Shown: piece after piece, positions 1 to 6,031 of the stretch | Layout of the letters: each line of letters starts with the position of its first letter | How positions within the stretch are numbered: position 1 is the stretch's first letter | From: Synechococcales cyanobacterium PMM_0002 | GTDB lineage: Bacteria; Cyanobacteriota; Cyanobacteriia; Elainellales; Elainellaceae | DNA: 6,068 bases | Assembly: GCA_949127925.1 (NCBI GenBank) | Contig: CASBQX010000253.1 | Location: 1-6,068, forward strand | Reading direction: 5' to 3' | Notes under the pieces: model-generated | Databases searched by the model: none | What the model saw: only the letters and a program-made list of their open reading frames with translations | What the model was told of the DNA's origin: nothing | Program-made: the position numbers and the translations under genes

Positions 1-30
1 ATATCCTTCATTTAACACCTAGCAATTGAG

Positions 31-36
31 TAAGGT
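31..36 (+). promoter_or_regulatory. Shine-Dalgarno-like site of the VKOR gene
   Basis: TAAGGT lies four bases before the ATG at 40. The AAGG core can pair with the 16S anti-SD, although the spacing is short. The 39 bases before the gene contain stops in all three plus frames (13-15, 20-22, 27-29), so any upstream gene has ended by base 29. Too little sequence is present to locate a promoter. Confidence 0.45.
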
Positions 37-39
37 CTT

Positions 40-984
40 ATGAGCCGACGCCGTCAAACTCCGTGGATTCAGCGACAGTCGCGCAAAATTATTGGGGCGA
101 TCGCCATTTTTGGAGCGATCAACACGGGCTACCTCACCTTGACCAAGCTTTTTGGCGGCGAAACTGCTTGCCCCACCAGCGGCTGTGAACAGGTACTCTC
201 CAGCCCCTATGCAGAATTATTTGGACTGCCTCTAGCCCTTTTTGGGCTAATTGCCTACATTGCAATGGCCGTTTTTGCGCTTGCGCCTTTGGCCATCAAC
301 CCCGAAGACAACAAACAACTGCGCACCAACGTCGAAAACTGGACATGGCTACTGCTGTTCGCTGGCGCAACGGCCATGATGGTTTTCAGCGGCTATCTAA
401 TGTACATCATGACCACGAACTTCGTGGTTCCCTATGGCATAAAAGGCATCTGTATTTACTGCGTTGCCTCTGCCCTGTTTGCGGCGGCGATGTTTGCCTT
501 GACGTTATTGGGAAGAGATTGGCAGGATGTTGGGCAATTGGTTTTCACTGGAATTTTAGTGGGCATGGTAGTGCTGGTTGGCACGTTGGGCGTGTATGCC
601 AATGTAAATGGCACAGGACAAACAACAGCCGAAACATCTGGAGCTGTTGGGCCACCAATTACCACTACATCTGGAGCCGCTGAAATCGGTCTAGCCCAGC
701 ACCTGACAAGCATTGGCGCTCAGATGTTTGGGGCATACTGGTGTCCTCATTGCCACGACCAAAAGCAGCTATTTGGACAACAAGCAGTGTCCCAATTTAC
801 CTATGTGGAATGTGCGCCAGATGGGGCAAAATCCCAAACTGATTTGTGTAAGGCCACCGAGGGACTCACCGGATATCCAACCTGGGAAGTTAACGGGAAG
901 TTCTACTCAGGCACCCAAACGCTAGATCAACTGGCCGCAGCGTCGGGATACCAGGGAGACCGCAACTTTCAAAATCGGCTTTAG
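40..984 (+). CDS. VKOR-family disulfide-bond oxidase fused to a thioredoxin-like domain
   Basis: This 314-residue membrane protein matches the cyanobacterial/plastid VKOR–thioredoxin fusion (structurally known from Synechococcus; LTO1 in Arabidopsis). Such enzymes oxidise cysteines of substrate proteins in the lumen or periplasm and pass the electrons to a quinone. Five hydrophobic helices lie at about residues 18-38, 62-83, 102-124, 136-158 and 165-187. The loop after helix 1 carries the Cys44/Cys49 pair (CPTSGC), followed by SSPYAELFGLP with the conserved Ser region. Helix 4 carries the quinone-proximal CxxC, Cys138-Ile-Tyr-Cys141. A Thr/Gly/Ala-rich linker (about 190-220) leads to a DsbA/thioredoxin-like domain with active site Cys235-Pro-His-Cys238 and a cis-Pro context at Gly278-Tyr-Pro280. 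Cys258 and Cys270 probably form an extra disulfide (inference). The basic N-terminus MSRRR is typical of the family and supports this start. Length is complete. It stands alone on its strand and converges with the transaminase. In other bacteria the two halves are often separate proteins. Confidence 0.95.
   Translation: MSRRRQTPWIQRQSRKIIGAIAIFGAINTGYLTLTKLFGGETACPTSGCEQVLSSPYAELFGLPLALFGLIAYIAMAVFALAPLAINPEDNKQLRTNVENWTWLLLFAGATAMMVFSGYLMYIMTTNFVVPYGIKGICIYCVASALFAAAMFALTLLGRDWQDVGQLVFTGILVGMVVLVGTLGVYANVNGTGQTTAETSGAVGPPITTTSGAAEIGLAQHLTSIGAQMFGAYWCPHCHDQKQLFGQQAVSQFTYVECAPDGAKSQTDLCKATEGLTGYPTWEVNGKFYSGTQTLDQLAAASGYQGDRNFQNRL
97..104. repeat. HIP1 palindrome (GCGATCGC), first of six
   Basis: Exact copies lie at 97-104, 2002-2009, 3817-3824, 5451-5458, 5605-5612 and 5965-5972. 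All are inside coding sequence, three of them in rimI. The octamer is the Highly Iterated Palindrome of cyanobacteria and is the best taxonomic marker in the window. The copy inside the transaminase gene indicates that this gene has been in the lineage long enough to share its sequence signature, or came from another HIP1-bearing genome. Confidence 0.9.
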
Positions 985-1050
985 GGCAAAATTATCCCTT
1001 CAGCATCGCCCATCAGAATAGCTTTCACTGATTCTTTCTCCGCAGTAGAC

Positions 1051-1083
1051 GGCAGCTACGCTGTTTCGCGTAGGATATCTGCC
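1051..1083. repeat. Imperfect inverted repeat across the transaminase stop codon
   Basis: On the plus strand GGCAG CTACGC (1051-1061) pairs with GCGTAG (1068-1073) and CTGCC (1079-1083). This gives 11 base pairs, a six-base loop (1062-1067) and a five-base bulge (1074-1078). The stem covers the last codons and the TAG of the minus-strand transaminase. Neither strand has a T-run directly after it, so it is not a standard intrinsic terminator, although it sits where both convergent genes must end. The only other structure in the 71-bp gap is a weak four-base stem (983-986 with 996-999) after the VKOR stop. Confidence 0.6.
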
Positions 1084-2399
1084 AGCATGGAGAACATTTG
1101 GTCGATGTGATGTTTCTCCAAAATCAGAGGTGGCGATAGGGCAATAATGTCACCCGTCGTGCGAATCAGGAGACCCTGCTCATAAGCGCGCACGAAGCAA
1201 TCAAAGGCGCGGGCTGAAGGTTGGCCGGGGATGGGTTCTAACTCAATGCCAGCGATGATGCCTAAATTCCGGGTGTCAATCACATGGGGCAGCCCTCGCA
1301 GAGAATGAACGGCATCTTCCCAATAGCTGGCTAAGTCATTAGCTCGGTGGAATAGCCCTTCTTCTTCATAGATATCCAACGTGGCCATAGCCGCCGCACA
1401 GGCAACTGGGTGTCCCGAATAGGTATACCCGTGAAACAGCTCGATCGCATTGTCGGGGCCATGCATAAAGGCATCGTAGATCTGCTTACGGACGAAAACG
1501 GCACCCATGGGGATAGTCCCGTTCGTAATCCCTTTAGCAACGGTAATAATGTCGGGGATCACGCCAAAATGTTCGGCTGCAAAGGAACTGCCCAGTCGGC
1601 CAAAGCCAGTAATCACTTCGTCAAAAATCAGTAAGATGCCATACTTGTCGCAAATTTCTCGCAGCCGTTGCAGATAGCCAGCTGGGGGAAGCAGAACCCC
1701 GGTCGAGCCAGCTACGGGTTCGACAATCACGGCAGCAATATTGGAAGCGTCGTGCAGGGCAACGATCTGTTCTAAATCATCGGCTAGGTGGGATCCCCAG
1801 GTGGGCTGCCCTTTACTGAAGGCATTATGTTCTAGGTCATGGGTGTGGGGAAGATGATCTACGCCGTTGAGCAAGCCGCCAAAAAATTTGCGGACGGTAG
1901 AAATACCACCCACGGAAATTCCGCCAAAGTTGACGCCATGGTAACCGCGTTCTCGACCAATCAGCCGCTGCCGTGTCCCCTGACCGCAGACTCGGTGATA
2001 GGCGATCGCAATCTTCAGCGCTGACTCGACGGCTTCGGAGCCTGAGTTAGTAAAAAACACATGGTCGAGGTCGCCCGGAAGCATATCGGCTAATCGTTCC
2101 GCTAGCTGAAATGGCCCGGGATGCCCCATCTGAAAGGTAGGGGCAAAATCCAGAGTGGCCACTTGCTTGGTCACTGCTTCAATAATTTTGGGACGGCAAT
2201 GGCCAGCATTTACACACCACAGACCAGCCGTACCATCTAAAACCTGCCGCCCATCTTCGGTGGTAAAGTGCATGTCTTTGGCCGATACCATCAGACGAGG
2301 CTTGGTTTTGAACTGTCGGTTAGCGGTAAAAGGCATCCAAAACGCATCAAGCTCGGAACGAGTCTCTGCTGAAAGGGGATGGGTTAGTTCTTGCACCAT
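1056..2399 (-). CDS. Class-III PLP transaminase, omega-amino acid (beta-alanine):pyruvate type
   Basis: This 447-residue protein is a fold-type I, class-III aminotransferase, a family often labelled 'aspartate aminotransferase family' in annotations. Its closest recalled relatives are omega-amino acid:pyruvate transaminases such as Pseudomonas BauA, which convert beta-alanine and pyruvate to malonate semialdehyde and alanine. Visible signatures are FWMPFTANR at 20-28, the substrate-pocket Trp61 in GLWCVNAGH, the phosphate-binding NSGSEA (118-123), Tyr153-His154-Gly155 stacking on PLP, Asp260 (IFDEVITGFGR) for the pyridine nitrogen, and the Schiff-base Lys289 in VAKGITNG. Arg413 in LIRTTGD corresponds to the mobile carboxylate-binding Arg (414 in the P. 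putida enzyme). Length is normal and all catalytic residues are present. The ATG at 2399 is firm because an in-frame TAA lies three codons upstream (2409-2411). It is cytoplasmic. Its exact amine donor cannot be read from sequence; GABA, putrescine-derived or other omega-amines are possible. It lies downstream of clpC but behind a strong terminator and its own promoter. Confidence 0.9.
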   Translation of the reverse strand: MVQELTHPLSAETRSELDAFWMPFTANRQFKTKPRLMVSAKDMHFTTEDGRQVLDGTAGLWCVNAGHCRPKIIEAVTKQVATLDFAPTFQMGHPGPFQLAERLADMLPGDLDHVFFTNSGSEAVESALKIAIAYHRVCGQGTRQRLIGRERGYHGVNFGGISVGGISTVRKFFGGLLNGVDHLPHTHDLEHNAFSKGQPTWGSHLADDLEQIVALHDASNIAAVIVEPVAGSTGVLLPPAGYLQRLREICDKYGILLIFDEVITGFGRLGSSFAAEHFGVIPDIITVAKGITNGTIPMGAVFVRKQIYDAFMHGPDNAIELFHGYTYSGHPVACAAAMATLDIYEEEGLFHRANDLASYWEDAVHSLRGLPHVIDTRNLGIIAGIELEPIPGQPSARAFDCFVRAYEQGLLIRTTGDIIALSPPLILEKHHIDQMFSMLADILRETA

Positions 2400-2412
2400 G
2401 TCCAGGGATTAG

Positions 2413-2418
2413 CTCCTT
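2413..2418 (-). promoter_or_regulatory. Ribosome binding site of the transaminase
   Basis: On the minus strand AAGGAG, a near-perfect Shine-Dalgarno, ends 13 bases before the ATG at 2399. This is longer than the usual 5-9 bases. An in-frame TAA between the two excludes an upstream ATG/GTG start, so the long spacing seems real. Confidence 0.6.
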
Positions 2419-2529
2419 GCAAGTTATGAAGAAAAAGCTTGATTGAACAGCTTGAAATGCTTGCTATCCAGCCATTCTAACGCCCCCATTGCTCCCTAGC
2501 TGTAGCCTACGAGAACTAATTCATGGACT

Positions 2530-2558
2530 GTAATATGCAACCCCTCAATAGATGCCAA
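2530..2558 (-). promoter_or_regulatory. Sigma70-like promoter candidate for the transaminase
   Basis: On the minus strand TTGGCA (2558-2553, five of six to TTGACA) is followed after exactly 17 bases by TATTAC (2535-2530, four of six to TATAAT). Transcription would start near 2523 and leave a leader of about 120 bases. A second, -10-only candidate, TAGAAT (2479-2474), lies closer to the gene but has no good -35. The position just after the clpC terminator supports a separate transcription unit. Confidence 0.4.
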
Positions 2559-2576
2559 AACGGCAGGGACACTGCC
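2557..2576 (-). terminator. Weak second hairpin after the clpC terminator
   Basis: On the minus strand GGCAG (2576-2572), loop TGTCC and CTGCC (2566-2562) form a five-base-pair stem, followed by G and TTTT (2560-2557). It could back up the main clpC terminator just upstream. The stem is short and the T-run overlaps the proposed -35 box, so this is a low-confidence call. Confidence 0.25.
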
Positions 2577-2586
2577 CATACTCCAT

Positions 2587-2621
2587 ACAAAAAGCAGGGG
2601 CGCTTCGCGAAGCGCCCCTGC
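2587..2621 (-). terminator. Intrinsic terminator of clpC, a 28-bp perfect palindrome
   Basis: Bases 2594-2621 are a perfect palindrome with half-site GCAGGGGCGCTTCG, which can fold as a 12-bp GC-rich stem with a CGCG loop. On the minus strand it is followed immediately by TTTTTGT (2593-2587), the classic intrinsic terminator layout, about 50 bases after the clpC stop. On the plus strand no T-run follows, so it should work mainly for clpC. The core GGGGCGCTTCG and its complement resemble extragenic palindromes that recur in cyanobacterial genomes, so it may belong to a dispersed family (inference). Confidence 0.85.
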
Positions 2622-2637
2622 CAATAGATTCAATGGA

Positions 2638-2665
2638 AGAGAACTCAATTAAGAGGACTCAATTG
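2638..2665. repeat. 14-bp tandem duplication after the clpC stop
   Basis: AGAGAACTCAATTA (2638-2651) is followed directly by AGAGGACTCAATTG (2652-2665), 12 of 14 identical. It lies between the clpC stop codon (2674-2676) and the terminator, so it is in the 3' untranslated part of the clpC mRNA. It looks like a slippage duplication and no function is evident. Confidence 0.7.
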
Positions 2666-2673
2666 ACGATCGC

Positions 2674-5148
2674 CTACTCGACGGCTTGAGGCAACAGTTC
2701 CCGTTTCTCACCAGAAGAAACCTTCACCTGACCATCTTCACCGACATCAACTACGGCGACATCGCCATCCTTGACGCGACCGGAAAGAATTTCCTCAGCT
2801 AGAGAATCTTCTAGCAGGCGCATAATTGCCCGACGTAGGGGACGAGCACCGTAGCTCGGGTTGTAGCCTTCTTCAACCAAGCGATCCTTGAACCGCTCTG
2901 TGACTTCAAGCGTAATGCCCTGATCTAAGAGGCGGCCAGACACTTCCCGGAGTAAAATGTCGCCGATTAGCTTCACTTCATCCTTAGTGAGCTGACGGAA
3001 GACGATGATTTCGTCTAAACGGTTGAGGAACTCTGGGCGGAAGTACTGCTTCAGCTCTTCGTTTACCAAAGAACGGATGCGGATGTATTGAGACTCCGCT
3101 TGGCTCTCGGAAGAGAAGTCGAAGCCCAAACCGCCGCCGCCTTTCTCAATGACCTTAGAACCGATGTTGGAGGTCATGATCAGCAGAGTGTTCTTAAAGT
3201 CCACCGTGCGGCCTTTGGCATCCGTCAAACGACCATCTTCCAAAATCTGCAACAGCATGTTGAAGACATCGGGGTGGGCTTTTTCGATTTCGTCGAATAG
3301 AACCACCGTATAGGGGCGACGGCGAACTGCCTCAGTCAACTGACCGCCCTCGCTGTAGCCGACATAGCCCGGAGGCGAGCCAATTAGCTTAGAAACGGTG
3401 TGCCGTTCCATGTATTCCGACATATCTAGCCGAACCATGGCGTCTTCTGAACCGAAGAAGTAGGCGGCTAGGGATTTAGTCAGCTCAGTTTTACCAACCC
3501 CAGTTGGGCCAGAAAAAATGAAGCTAGCAATGGGTCGGTTGGGGTTTTTGAGACCCACACGAGCCCGGCGAATGGCTCGCGATACTGCCTTTACGGCTTC
3601 ATCTTGACCAATCAAACGATTGTGCAGGGTGTCTTCCATGTGCAGCAGCTTTTCGGATTCAGACTCCGTAAGCTTGTTAACTGGAACACCTGTCCATGAG
3701 GCCACAATGTGGGCGATGTCTTCTTCATCCACAATGGGAGAAATGTCTTCGCCATCAGCAGCTTCGTTTTTCTTGGTTTGGGCAATCGTTCGAATCTCGG
3801 CCTTAATTTCCATTTCGCGATCGCGCAACTCACCAGCTTTATCAAACTGCTGAGAACGTACGGCGTCATCTTTGTCTTTCAATACCCGCCGCAGCTCTTT
3901 GTCCAGTTCTTTTGCCGCTGGGGGCAGCTGAGAATTGATGAGTCGAACTCTAGAACCTGCTTCATCCACTAGGTCGATGGCCTTATCTGGCAAGAAGCGA
4001 TCGGCGATGTAGCGATCGGACAGCTTTGCAGCTGCCTCTAAAGCAGCATCTGAGATTTTGAGTTTGTGATGCTGTTCGTAGCGTTCGCGCAGCCCGCGCA
4101 AAATCTCGATCGTCTCGTCAACAGTGGGTTCGCCCACCACGACGGGTTGAAAACGACGCTCTAGGGCAGCATCGCGTTCAATATGCTTGCGATATTCGTC
4201 TAACGTTGTAGCACCGATGCACTGTAGCTCACCCCGCGCCAAAGCAGGCTTAAGGATGTTGGCTGCATCGATTGCGCCTTCTGCCGCACCCGCACCAATT
4301 AGCGTATGCACTTCGTCAATCACCAGGATGACGTTTCCGGCTTGCCGGATTTCATCCATGATTTTCTTTAAGCGCTCTTCAAATTCACCCCGGTACTTGG
4401 TGCCTGCAACCAGCAGACCAATGTCAAGCGTAACCACACGCTTGTCTTCCAAGATGTCGGGGATGTCGTTGTTGGAAATGCGTTGGGCTAGCCCTTCGGC
4501 AATCGCCGTTTTACCAACACCAGGCTCACCAATCAACACCGGGTTGTTTTTGGTACGACGACCGAGGATTTGGATCACTCGCTCAATTTCCTTTTGACGG
4601 CCGACCACGGGGTCGAGCTTGCCTTCAGCAGCCATTTGCGTCAAATTGGAACCAAATTCGTCTAGAGTTGGCGTCTTGGTACGACCTTGACTGCCACCTG
4701 TAGAAACCTCGGCGGTTTCACCCAGCATCCGGATCACCTGGGTGCGCACCTTAGAAAGATCAACGCCCAGATTCTCTAGAACCCGAGCGGCCACCCCTTC
4801 ACCTTCACGGATCAACCCTAATAAGAGATGTTCCGTGCCAATGTAATTGTGACCCAGTTGGCGGGCTTCTTCGAGAGACAGTTCAAGAACTCGCTTCGCC
4901 CGGGGGGTGAAGGGAATCTCGACTGCAACGAATCCTGATCCCCGGCCAATAATCTTCTCTACTTCAATCCGAGCGTCTTTGAGATTGACACCCATGGATT
5001 TTAGTACTTTGGCGGCGACGCCGGTCCCTTCTCCAATCAGACCCAGGAGGATCTGTTCTGTCCCTACAAAGTTGTGACCCAGGCGACGAGCTTCTTCCTG
5101 GGCAAGCATGATCACCTTAATGGCTTTCTCTGTGAAGCGTTCAAACAT
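2674..5148 (-). CDS. clpC: ClpC, Hsp100 AAA+ unfoldase of the Clp protease
   Basis: This full-length 824-residue protein is an ATP-driven unfoldase that feeds proteins into the ClpP/ClpR protease core; in cyanobacteria and plastids the ClpC form is the main housekeeping partner. Two Clp_N repeats lie at about 1-66 and 78-144, each with a GHNxxGTE signature (24-31 and 99-106). AAA domain 1 has Walker A GEPGVGKT (207-214), pore loop Lys251-Tyr-Arg-Gly254, Walker B VILVIDE (273-279) and arginines 331-332. A UVR/middle coiled-coil region spans about 415-455 and sets ClpC apart from ClpB and ClpA. AAA domain 2 has Walker A GPTGVGKT (547-554), pore loop GYVG (594-597), Walker B VVLFDE (615-620), the ClpP-docking loop with Leu674-Gly-Phe676, and sensor-2 Gly-Ala-Arg769. 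The docking loop argues for a protease partner rather than a ClpB-type disaggregase. The start MFERFTEKAIKVIMLAQEEA is the invariant family start, although no purine-rich Shine-Dalgarno precedes it. It lies 215 bp after rimI on the same strand and ends at a strong terminator. Confidence 0.98.
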   Translation of the reverse strand: MFERFTEKAIKVIMLAQEEARRLGHNFVGTEQILLGLIGEGTGVAAKVLKSMGVNLKDARIEVEKIIGRGSGFVAVEIPFTPRAKRVLELSLEEARQLGHNYIGTEHLLLGLIREGEGVAARVLENLGVDLSKVRTQVIRMLGETAEVSTGGSQGRTKTPTLDEFGSNLTQMAAEGKLDPVVGRQKEIERVIQILGRRTKNNPVLIGEPGVGKTAIAEGLAQRISNNDIPDILEDKRVVTLDIGLLVAGTKYRGEFEERLKKIMDEIRQAGNVILVIDEVHTLIGAGAAEGAIDAANILKPALARGELQCIGATTLDEYRKHIERDAALERRFQPVVVGEPTVDETIEILRGLRERYEQHHKLKISDAALEAAAKLSDRYIADRFLPDKAIDLVDEAGSRVRLINSQLPPAAKELDKELRRVLKDKDDAVRSQQFDKAGELRDREMEIKAEIRTIAQTKKNEAADGEDISPIVDEEDIAHIVASWTGVPVNKLTESESEKLLHMEDTLHNRLIGQDEAVKAVSRAIRRARVGLKNPNRPIASFIFSGPTGVGKTELTKSLAAYFFGSEDAMVRLDMSEYMERHTVSKLIGSPPGYVGYSEGGQLTEAVRRRPYTVVLFDEIEKAHPDVFNMLLQILEDGRLTDAKGRTVDFKNTLLIMTSNIGSKVIEKGGGGLGFDFSSESQAESQYIRIRSLVNEELKQYFRPEFLNRLDEIIVFRQLTKDEVKLIGDILLREVSGRLLDQGITLEVTERFKDRLVEEGYNPSYGARPLRRAIMRLLEDSLAEEILSGRVKDGDVAVVDVGEDGQVKVSSGEKRELLPQAVE

Positions 5149-5183
5149 GGCAGTGTGTATACCCGCTGCGTGCCGTTACGCTG

Positions 5184-5189
5184 ATTCTA
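5184..5189 (-). promoter_or_regulatory. Possible -10 box of clpC
   Basis: On the minus strand TAGAAT (5189-5184, five of six to TATAAT) would place a start near 5177 and give a clpC leader of about 30 bases. I find no convincing -35 box 16-19 bases upstream, so it would need an activator or a minimal promoter. Transcription reading through from rimI is the alternative. Confidence 0.3.
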
Positions 5190-5267
5190 ACATAGGGTAA
5201 GAGATTCCACCGGGCGGTCGCAAATCGAACAGCCAGCATTAACAGAAAGCTAGAGACGTAGTTTGAT

Positions 5268-5288
5268 CCCGCCCCTAGATGGGGAGGG
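5268..5288. repeat. GC-rich dyad in the rimI-clpC gap
   Basis: CCC-G-CCCC (5268-5275), loop TAGAT (5276-5280) and GGGG-A-GGG (5281-5288) form seven G:C pairs around one mismatch. No T-run follows on either strand. It is one of several inverted repeats packed into the 215-bp gap. It could be a Rho-assisted stop for rimI, part of a long clpC leader, or a regulator site. Confidence 0.55.
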
Positions 5289-5301
5289 CATGGGAGGAGC
5301 G

Positions 5302-5361
5302 CTATGCACCGCAATCCAGGGATTTGCCCTGAGGAAGGGAATCAGCCCCGAGGAAGCATAG
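5302..5361. repeat. Nested inverted and direct repeats just after rimI
   Basis: An outer stem CTATGC (5302-5307) / GCATAG (5356-5361) encloses an inner hairpin CAGGG-ATTTG-CCCTG (5317-5331). It also encloses an 11-base direct repeat, CCCYGAGGAAG, at 5327-5337 and 5346-5356. The block starts three bases after the rimI stop codon (5364-5366) in the minus direction. There is no T-run, so an ordinary intrinsic terminator is not supported. Confidence 0.45.
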
Positions 5362-5363
5362 TC

Positions 5364-5984
5364 CTAGGAAAAGATACTTATGTCAAGAGGGAAAGCAAGA
5401 TCATCTGTTTGTGCAGGGAGGCTCAAGGCTCGCCATCCCGATCGATGTAGGCGATCGCCCGCCTGACTCCACCACGTGTGCAACCGCCCAGAAAACTCCG
5501 ATTGCTTTAATCCTTTTCGCCAGAGAATCAGCGCATCTTCGTCTGGATTTTGGTAATAACGCTTGCGATTGCCCACGTCTGTAAAATCGAATTGCCGATA
5601 AAGAGCGATCGCGGCTTGATTTGATACCCGCACTTCTAGCGTCACCCACTCCATCTCACGCTGCCATGCCGCCTGCATCAGCGCTGTCACCATGAGATAT
5701 CCCAACCCTTGACCCCGACAGTCGGGATGTACTGCCAGAATAGTGATATGAGCTTCGTCGAGGATAGTCCAGAGACAGGCCAGAGCCAGCAGCGGCGACG
5801 AAGATGGGGAGAGGGGAGACGAGTGGAGGGTGGAGTCAAACACCGCCAGCATGACACTATTGGGGCTTTCCACTTCTCGTTGGTAGCCGTCAGCGGTCCA
5901 CATGCCACCTAAGCACTGTTGATCGAGCGCCACAGCGGCGGGGATCGAGGACGCTGTAAGCGAGGCGATCGCCAAAGATTTCAC
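5364..5984 (-). CDS. rimI: RimI, ribosomal protein S18 alanine N-acetyltransferase (GNAT)
   Basis: This is a GNAT-fold acetyltransferase of the RimI type, which acetylates the N-terminal alanine of ribosomal protein S18 using acetyl-CoA. Counting from the GTG at 5984 gives 206 residues. The cyanobacterial signature DQQCLGGMW is at 21-29, followed by HITILAVHP (79-87), the acetyl-CoA pyrophosphate loop Arg90-Gly-Gln-Gly-Leu-Gly95, LEVRVSNQAAIALY (116-129) with the catalytic-type Glu117 and Tyr129 (Glu103 and Tyr115 in enterobacterial RimI), and KRYYQNPDEDALIL near 142-154. A Ser/Pro-rich insertion (about 51-64) and a C-terminal tail of about 50 residues make it longer than the E. coli protein. 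The start is uncertain. The frame stays open through GTG at 6062 (232 residues) to the window end, but the extra 26 residues look unlike the family and overlap promoter-like sequence. The conserved fold begins at the VKSLAIASLT chosen here. It is upstream of clpC in the same direction. Confidence 0.85.
   Translation of the reverse strand: MKSLAIASLTASSIPAAVALDQQCLGGMWTADGYQREVESPNSVMLAVFDSTLHSSPLSPSSSPLLALACLWTILDEAHITILAVHPDCRGQGLGYLMVTALMQAAWQREMEWVTLEVRVSNQAAIALYRQFDFTDVGNRKRYYQNPDEDALILWRKGLKQSEFSGRLHTWWSQAGDRLHRSGWRALSLPAQTDDLAFPLDISIFS
5797..5836. repeat. Purine-rich low-complexity tract inside rimI
   Basis: On the plus strand this is a run of imperfect GGGGAGA / GGAGGGTGGAG units, almost all purine. 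In the rimI frame it encodes Ser-, Pro- and Leu-rich residues between a beta strand (SVMLAVF) and the next one (LLALACLW). The pattern resembles the G/A-rich short tandem repeats often seen between genes in filamentous cyanobacteria. Confidence 0.55.
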
Positions 5985-5992
5985 GTTATTTT

Positions 5993-6004
5993 CCACAGAT
6001 GTGG
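5993..6004. promoter_or_regulatory. Operator-like dyad before the rimI start
   Basis: CCACA-GA-TGTGG is a perfect 5+5 inverted repeat that ends eight bases upstream of the proposed GTG at 5984. It could be a small regulator site or only a chance dyad. It counts as regulatory only if translation starts at 5984 and not at 6062. Confidence 0.25.
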
Positions 6005-6031
6005 CCGATTCCCAACTTTTATTTTGATTTC

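Noticed and set aside
1..39. Possible 3' end of an upstream gene
   Set aside because: Each plus frame is only a few codons long before a stop, which cannot be told from non-coding sequence.
456..713. An 85-residue open frame on the minus strand inside the VKOR gene
   Set aside because: It lies wholly opposite the well-supported VKOR coding sequence and has no recognisable motif; open frames of this size are expected opposite GC-rich genes.
2419..2464. Possible attenuator in the transaminase leader (GCAAG/CTTGC and AAGCT/AGCTT pairs next to the Shine-Dalgarno and a T-rich run)
   Set aside because: The stems are only five base pairs each, A:T-rich and with large loops. There is no leader peptide or known riboswitch consensus, so chance pairing is more likely.
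3612..3869. Frame-shifted ORF overlapping clpC, considered as a sign of a frameshift in clpC
   Set aside because: The main clpC frame is uninterrupted from its family-typical start to its end with every motif in place, so no frameshift is needed.
4187..4597. A 136-residue open frame on the plus strand opposite clpC
   Set aside because: It is antisense to the AAA-1 domain of clpC, its translation is Ser/Arg/Pro-rich with no domain, and the minus-strand protein here is invariant family sequence.
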